From: Grammothele lineata
Taxonomy: Eukaryota > Basidiomycota > Agaricomycetes > Polyporales > Polyporaceae
NCBI GenBank assembly: GCA_002150815.3
Contig: NDFF03000381.1
Span: forward strand, 434,001 to 498,000
Length of the DNA: 64,000 nucleotides
Reading direction: 5' to 3'
Shown here piece after piece: positions 56,474 to 64,000 of the stretch (the stretch's first letter is position 1; each line of letters opens with the position of its first letter). A model generated the notes under the pieces. It did no database searches. It had not been told where the DNA came from and saw only the letters and a program-made list of their open reading frames with translations. The position numbers and the translations under genes are program-made.

Positions 56474-57519
56474 ATGTCTCTCTGCAAACACTGCATCTCT
56501 GGTGAGTGGCGAGCCGCCCAGCGATCGTCCCCGGGCACATTCAATAACCATGCGCGATCTGCTAGGTGTCCGCCACGAAGGCGAGGCTGAAGGTACGTTC
56601 CAGAGCGATCGATAGCATGCGCCGCCACTTATGCCTCCGCCAGGCAAGAACGTAAAGATCGGTGGCATTGACTGCTATGTCGCGACTCCCACCGTCGACT
56701 ACCCCAAGGACAAGGTCCTTCTCTTCTTCAGCGATGTCTTCGGTATTCCCCTGCCCAACAACCCTGTGCGTGTGTATTGCGCGTGCGAATATCAGTCATC
56801 CTCACATAGCGAATGTCCCAAACCAGCTGCTCGCCGACGACTACGCTCGCAATGGCTTCAAGGTCATCATGCCCGACCTCTTCGACGGCGACGCCATCCC
56901 TGGTGATGCCATGCACAACCCCAACAGCAACTTCGACTTCATGGCCTGGCTCGCCAAGCACCCCAATGAGCGCGTCGTCGAGATCGCACACTCGGTCATG
57001 AACGCACTCAAGGCGGAAGGCGTCACGAAGTTCGGCGCGATGGGCTTCTGCTACGGTGCGCGCATCAGCTTCGACCTCGCGTTCAACAACGAGGTCGACG
57101 TCGTCGCCGTCGCGCACCCCTCGCTCCTCAAGATCCCCGAGGACCTCGAAGTGCGTAGTATGCGACAGATACTGTGCAATGCAGGAATCCTGACCTGTTC
57201 GACGCGTGCAGAAATATGCCTCGAGTGCTAAGGCGCCCCTCCTGATCAACTCGTGCACGGTCGACACTCAGTTCCCCCATGAGGCACAGGCAAAGGCCGA
57301 CGAGGTCTTCGCGTCCTTCGCGCCCGGCTACAAGCGCACGTACTGGGAGGGCTGCACTCACGGGTTCACCGTTCGTGGCGACATGGTACAGTTTGAACTT
57401 TTTGATAGCCGCACCCGGCCGGCTAACTCATCGAACTTGTACAGAGCGACCCCAAGGTCAAGGCGGGCAAAGAGGGTGCCTTCAAGGAGACGGTGGAGTT
57501 CATGATCGCGCACCTGTAA
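56474..57519 (+). CDS. Dienelactone hydrolase family protein (copy 2, intact)
   Basis: Six exons: 56474-56501, 56566-56592, 56644-56765, 56827-57150, 57212-57385, 57445-57519; 249 aa in frame. It matches copy 1 in intron positions, so the two arose by tandem duplication. Catalytic triad candidates: Cys in FGAMGFCYGARISFD, Asp in LLINSCTVDTQFPHE and His in YWEGCTHGFTVRGDM. The N-terminus has a short CKHCISG-VRHEG piece split by introns, as in other basidiomycete members. Bacterial homologues open dienelactone in chlorocatechol breakdown; in fungi the family acts on varied esters or lactones, so the substrate here is open. Not a signal-peptide protein, hence cytosolic. Its own TATA-like promoter suggests inducible expression (inference). 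Confidence 0.9.
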
Positions 57520-57988
57520 ACGGCAGCCGCGACATATACGATCTAGATACGGATGTATACCAACGTCAGCAGAAGTCGACCTCCAATGTGTAATTGTGCC
57601 ACCACCTTCTACGTAGTATCCGGAAATACGGACAGGCTTGCGTGTTATTTCCGTGGTGACCTGTGCCTATACGGTCGTCTTCCGCCTGTGTCTGAGAGGA
57701 ACCCCAATGCATGCAGTTGCGTGCAGTGTGGACGGTGTGGACGGTGCTGGCGGTGTTAGTGGACCCATTATGGACGGAGATGAAGTCATCAATACGAGCG
57801 GCTAAGCCTAGGAGACGGTGTGGCGCAGTAGTCCTGCGGGGATCATCGGACATGTTGGAATATCTCCCTTCGTCATGTCCACTTTCCAAACATCGCACGC
57901 CTCTTGTTCTTGTATCGCTACATAACCCGCCCTCGTGTATCTATACCCCTACGGTTCTTCTTTCCACTACCCATGGTTCTGACCCGAC
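57520..57988. other. Intergenic between hydrolase copy 2 and APP1
   Basis: About 470 bp with moderate GC. It contains two ggtgtggacggtg-type direct repeats near 57730-57760. No gene seen; it ends in a CT-rich leader before the APP1 ATG. Confidence 0.45.
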
Positions 57989-60612
57989 ATGTCTGAAGAG
58001 ATGGCCCCTTCCTGGCGGTCCCTGGCCTCTGCCGCGTCCCGGTCCATCAAGGGATACATCGCGCAGCAACGAGACCTCAAGCAAACGTACCCTGCGGCGC
58101 GCGGATACCCCCCTGCTGGTGGCGAGTCTACCAAGAGGCAGTCATGGAGCCAATGGGCGGGGCAGAAACTGAGGCGCGGCAGCCAGGGTGAGTATGATAC
58201 CAGTGGCGACCGCCTCTCTTTGTTCCCGGGCTGGGCCGCGAGGAGATATCTCTCACCACCCAAGGGCAACTCTGACGGTGAGTGTAAGGCTGCAAGTCAT
58301 TAATTCATGCGTGTATTGATTTGAGACGGGCGTGCGCGCAGATACCCCATTTGACATCGATGTCTTCGTCTCGGGCTTCGCATCCAAGCTTACTGGTGTT
58401 AGCTTCAACACGCGCGCGGGCAGGACGTTCCTCCGTTTGGCAAAAAGTACGTTTCATCTACCAGCATTTGGTTTCGTGAGTTGAGCCTCCACTGCAATCG
58501 CACAAAAGACCACTAGCGTCATGCAAGGGCTACCTAGTAGTGTTCTTTGCGATGGCGTTGCATGGAAGCATGGACCACACCGTCGCACATCGACATATTG
58601 AGACTAATGCATACTTGTCTCTCATAGGTTTCGCCGCGCTCCCTAGACTCCCTGCCATAGAGTCTGGCTTCAGCAAATCCACAGAGGATCTGCTGGACGG
58701 CACGTCTCTGCCGCCCGTGCCAGACGAAATGCCAGACGACGCGGAAATGGAGGACCTCGATGAGAGACTACGCCGCCTCGAGTTTGATGCGCGTAACAGC
58801 GATGACAGCAAGGGCGACGTTACGGCATCGAGCTCTTCTCGCGCAAACGGATATCGCACCCCTTCTTCTGCTTCGATCGCGTCTTCTGGTGGTCTGTCGC
58901 AGACCTATAGCGAGCATTCAACGCCCCCAGACCCTTCTTCTGCGGCGGCAGAATTACAGCGGTGGCATGCAAATCTCGAGGCCCGCCTCCATCCATTTTG
59001 GTCTTCGGTACTCTCAAACAGGACCGTGCGCGTGTCGTTGTATGCCGTGGATCCGTCCTTGTTCGACCAGGACGGACCACGTACGGACGAGTCGGGTTCA
59101 TCGGCCTCTTCGGCAAGCACCTTTCCCGAGAAGCGGCCAATCCTAACCAGGGAAATAGTGACTGGAGTGGACGGCTCGTTCCAGCTCAAGTTCTCGATCC
59201 CGTGGGAGCAGTTATGCCTCCACCCCACCGGGGTACAAGTTGCGTATGGTGGGTCCGGTCTCGAGCATGAACTTTTCGTCATTGCAGAACTACTGGCTCC
59301 CCTATCACCTGTGCCGTCGGCAGCCTCAAGCCCTCAAGTCCCTTACCAGACGCGACAGCAATACCCTACCCGACCCATCCTACCCCCACCTCCCCCGGCA
59401 GTAACGGTCACTGCATCCATCCCCATTCCCCTGACTTACTCATCCGTCCGGGTCATATCCGATATCGACGATACCGTCAAACATTCTGGTATCCTGAGTG
59501 GTGCCCGTGCGACTTTCCGCAATGTGTTTGTGCACGACTTGCGGGACAGCGTGATCCGTGGCATGGGAGAATGGTACATGGGCATGTGGAAGCGTGGTGT
59601 CCGCTTCCACTATGTTGTGCGTCTACCCCTTGTTTCCCTGTCTCCTTTCACGTATCTGACTATCCGTATTGTCCTCCCGCAGTCCAATGGCCCGTTCGAG
59701 CTGCTTCCGGTCGTGAACGAGTTCCTGCAGATCTCCCAGCTGCCCCCGGGGTCTATCCGGCTACGCTCGTACGGCGGACGCTCGCTCTTCAACGGGCTCC
59801 TGTCCGCACCCGCGATGCGCAAGCGCGCAGGCGTGCTTGATGTCCTCAACCACTTCCCCGAAGCGCGCTTCTTCCTCGTTGGGGACTCGGGCGAACAGGA
59901 CCTCGAGCTCTATGCGGGCATCGCCCGCGAGCGTCCGGACCAGATCCTCGGCATCTTCATCAGGGACGCAGGCGCGAGGGGCAGCGGCGCGCCCCCATTG
60001 GACGATCCTACCGGGTCGCAGGCGTACATTCTAGGCCTTTCCGACCAAGGTCCCGGGTCCGCCTCGAGTTTGGGCTCGCGCGAGCCGACGCTGTCGCCGA
60101 CGACTCCGACGCTGGGCCGGCCTCGCACAGGCGCGCGCCTCCCGTCCCGCTCGATGTCGGAGGCCGTACCGGACAGCCCGCCTGCGGTGCCCCGCAAGCC
60201 GGCGAGGTCGTTCTCGGGCATGCAGATGGCGCCCCCTGCCGCGGCGTCCGGTGGGGGAGACTACTTTGGCAAGGGTGCGGTGATCACGGAGGAGCCACAG
60301 GAGGTCCCGGCGATGGCGACGGGTCCGTCGTGGCCTCCTCGCAGTGCGAGGACGCCGACCTTGGCGGGACCCTTTTCTTCGCAACAACAGCAGGCGGAGT
60401 GGGGCGAGGGGTCGGGGCGGCGGACGCCGTCGCAATACTCGCAGAGCGCCCCGTTAACGGAGGCGGAGAGGAAGCGAATCGACCTGCAGATGCGCTTGTG
60501 GAGGGCGCGGTATGAGGTCGCGACGCACATACCGATCCGGATATTCCGTGAGCCGGAGGAGTGCGTCGAGGTGCAGCAGATCTTGGACAGGCTGCAGTTG
60601 CCTGGACGGTGA
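57989..60612 (+). CDS. APP1: Mg2+-dependent phosphatidate phosphatase App1
   Basis: In yeast App1 is an actin-patch-associated phosphatidate phosphatase linking lipid turnover to endocytosis. Four exons, 57989-58277, 58342-58446, 58628-59616, 59683-60612, give 770 aa. The HAD catalytic motif DIDDTVKHSGILSGARATF (DxDxT) is clear, preceded by strand VRVISDIDDT. Motifs further on are YGGRSLFNGLLSAPAMRKRA, FPEARFFLVGDSGEQDLELY and GIARERPDQILGIFIRD. The N-terminal domain carries PFDIDVFVSGFASKL and FNTRAGRTFLRLAKSFAALP. The C-terminal ~220 residues are Ser/Pro-rich, disordered, with Pro-rich PPPPP motifs likely to bind SH3 domains (seen in yeast App1). The 66-nt intron 59617-59682 is in frame without a stop, so retention would only add 22 residues. 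Confidence 0.94.
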
Positions 60613-60849
60613 GGATGGTACGCGTTCGAATGCACGAGCGTGTATACTTTATTTTGATACGCTTCTAGGACCGCTCGATTGCTCGGAACCTCTGTTCCAG
60701 GGAGATTTTGGGGGGACTTACTGTCATAACACGTGTCATTGGTTATGTTCTCAGTTCCGACGACGTTTACCAGGTTCCATGCGATTGTACTAAGAGATGG
60801 ATATACAGACTGTACACGTAGCGTACGATACCATAGAGAACATAATACA

Positions 60850-61771
60850 TTAGGTAACGGGTATAGGCTGCGCTGCCGGCTTTTCCAACGCCCGTGACGA
60901 GGCATTCATATGCGACTCGATGTCTGCAACCATCTGATTCATTTCCTGTAAAGAGTAACGTGATACATGTGTGAGAAGTGGAATCTAACGATGTGGCAGA
61001 CGAAACGCACCTGGTTATTCGGCTCGAATGACAGACCAAGTTGAATAGCCTCTCGCGCCTCGGTGTAGTTGTTAAGTTTCATGAGTGCGCGCGCCTTGCG
61101 GAAGTGGCCCTTGCTCCATGGTCGCTTGAGCTGGATGACGGTCTCGGCATCGACCAGCGCGCTGAGATAGTCGCCGGCTTCGTAGAAGGCGGCGGAACGG
61201 TTGGAGAGGATCATGGAGAGTTCTTCGCGCATGAGCTGTTGCGCCTCCCAGGGTGGCCGCTGGACGGCAATGCTGGCGGCCATGGTGTACCGCTGGATGG
61301 CTTGTACGTGCATGCCACCCTTGAAGAGCGTCTACAGGGACGAGAGCGGTTAAGCATGCGACGCGTTCGATCAGGAGCTATGGCGCCACGTACGTTTCCC
61401 TCATCCTTCGTGTTGTTGACCGCGGCAGAGAGCTGCTGGGTGACAACCTGTGGGGGTGGGGGACAGCGAAGGTTTGGGTTTGCGACGAGGATGCGTGAGA
61501 GGCGGTTGAGGGAGCGGTAGTCGACGCCGCAGTCGGCGCATTTCTCCTGCTGGTGCTTGCCGCACAGCGCGATGGCGTTCTCTGGGGGTCCGAGGGAAAG
61601 CGCGACGGGACGGAAGCTCTCCTCGATGAGGGCCTGCATGAGCGGGTCCGGGGGCCGCATGACCATCTGCTGCTGCTGCTGCTGCTGCTGTTGCTGCATC
61701 TGGGGCTGGGGCTGCGGTGGGCCGTGGGTGTGTGTAGGCTGGCCGGGGCCGTGCGAGTGCGACTGAGACAT
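60850..61771 (-). CDS. SEC72: Translocation protein Sec72 (TPR)
   Basis: Sec72 is a peripheral subunit of the ER post-translational translocon (Sec62/63/71/72) that docks cytosolic chaperones. Three exons (minus), 61771-61394, 61331-61011, 60945-60850; 264 aa. The N-terminus has a polyglutamine run (11 codons, tgctgctgctg on the + strand at ~61675-61705). The defining cysteine cluster is ALCGKHQQEKCADCGVDY, followed by LNRLSRILVANPNLRCPP and TKDEGNTLFKGGMHVQAIQR. Then come TPR repeats: LSMILSNRSAAFYEAGDYLS, ALVDAETVIQLKRPWSKGHF, RKARALMKLNNYTEAREAIQ and LGLSFEPNNQ. Typical length. Divergent from DED1. Confidence 0.9.
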
Positions 61772-62169
61772 GGCGGACGAGGACGGAGAGGAGGACGGGA
61801 GGAGAGGGGTGAGCGAGGGACGGTGTACAGAGCGCGCAGCGGGTGCTAGCTGTGAGCGCCTGCAGGACTCGTATGCGCTGGACGTCGGGCAGCCGGACGT
61901 GCCAGGCCTTGCCGAGCGGACCGCCACGTCGTGAGGCGGGGCTGGGCGCCTGTGTGCGGGGCAGAAGTGGCCGAGTGCGGCAGGCAAGGGTGACATAAGC
62001 AAAGAGCAGGTCCACTTTGTAAGCGGCCGCGCGGAGAGGGCAAATTTCTCACTCGCCTTTGTGGTGGACCATCACTGTCTCGACCCTCGCTCGACGTGCA
62101 TAGACGAAAACACTCGACTCTCTTCTCGTATACTCTCTTCATCCTTTCTCTGAATTTGCAGACCTTAAT
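61772..62169. promoter_or_regulatory. Divergent promoter, SEC72 / DED1
   Basis: About 400 bp, GC-rich on the SEC72 side. On the DED1 side it becomes C/T-rich with ttctctgaatttgcag just before the ATG, typical of a strong ribosomal-type fungal leader. No clear TATA. Confidence 0.5.

Positions 62170-64000
<1,831 letters not shown>

Overview
The window looks like nuclear DNA of an intron-dense, GC-rich filamentous basidiomycete, most likely an Agaricomycete. Genes are split by many short introns (about 48-80 nt) with GTRNGT donors and YAG acceptors, and some exons are only 6-22 nt long. Protein matches are to basidiomycete forms of families (Ste7/Fuz7-type MAPKK, CHFR-like E3, Mds3/Ral2 kelch-BTB protein, two basidiomycete-style Zn2Cys6 regulators). 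Exon structures were worked out by hand from splice consensus and reading-frame continuity. Most assembled coding lengths close in frame.

Layout. 1-2160 (+): 3' part of a Pet127-like mitochondrial RNA-processing gene. 2373-4572 (-): universal stress protein with a long N-terminal extension, plus candidate upstream micro-exons encoding a UBA-like helix bundle (4706-5252). 5748-8930 (-): M3 metallopeptidase (saccharolysin/thimet oligopeptidase), divergent from a Ste7-type MAPKK (9272-10821, +). 11639-14209 (-): Rio1 kinase, divergent from a small membrane protein (14484-15213, +). 15520-16023 (+): mitoribosomal mS41. 16320-16391 (-): tRNA-Glu(UUC). 16935-18239 (+): C2H2-like protein. 18787-20033 (-): FHA/SNIP1-like spliceosomal factor. 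20342-21620 (-): secreted class-3 lipase. 21.6-27.9 kb: gene-poor, with strong strand skew. 27881-31938 (+): Zn2Cys6 regulator 1. 32598-34862 (+): CHFR-like RING E3. 36047-40537 (-): Mds3/Ral2-like kelch-BTB protein. 40.5-45.6 kb: gene-poor. 45622-46521 (-): pyridoxamine-phosphate oxidase. 47298-50606 (-): Zn2Cys6 regulator 2, divergent from a small mitochondrial-type membrane protein (50889-51488, +). 53210-54265 (+): intronless protein of unknown function. 54718-57519 (+): tandem dienelactone-hydrolase pair, the first copy with a 1-nt frameshift. 57989-60612 (+): App1 phosphatidate phosphatase. 60850-61771 (-): Sec72, divergent from a Ded1-type DEAD-box helicase that runs off the right edge (62170->64000, +).

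This is mostly a core housekeeping and signalling region rather than a biosynthetic cluster or mobile island. Several genes touch translation and ribosome or RNA metabolism (Ded1, Rio1, mS41, tRNA-Glu, SNIP1-like, Pet127). Ste7 and the Mds3/Ral2-like protein both belong to families tied to mating, Ras and morphogenesis signalling. No transposase, reverse transcriptase, CRISPR array or phage feature was seen. The most unusual observations are the UBA-like micro-exons, in-frame stop-free introns, very short exons, the frameshifted hydrolase copy, two near-perfect hairpins in non-coding DNA and the two large gene-poor blocks.
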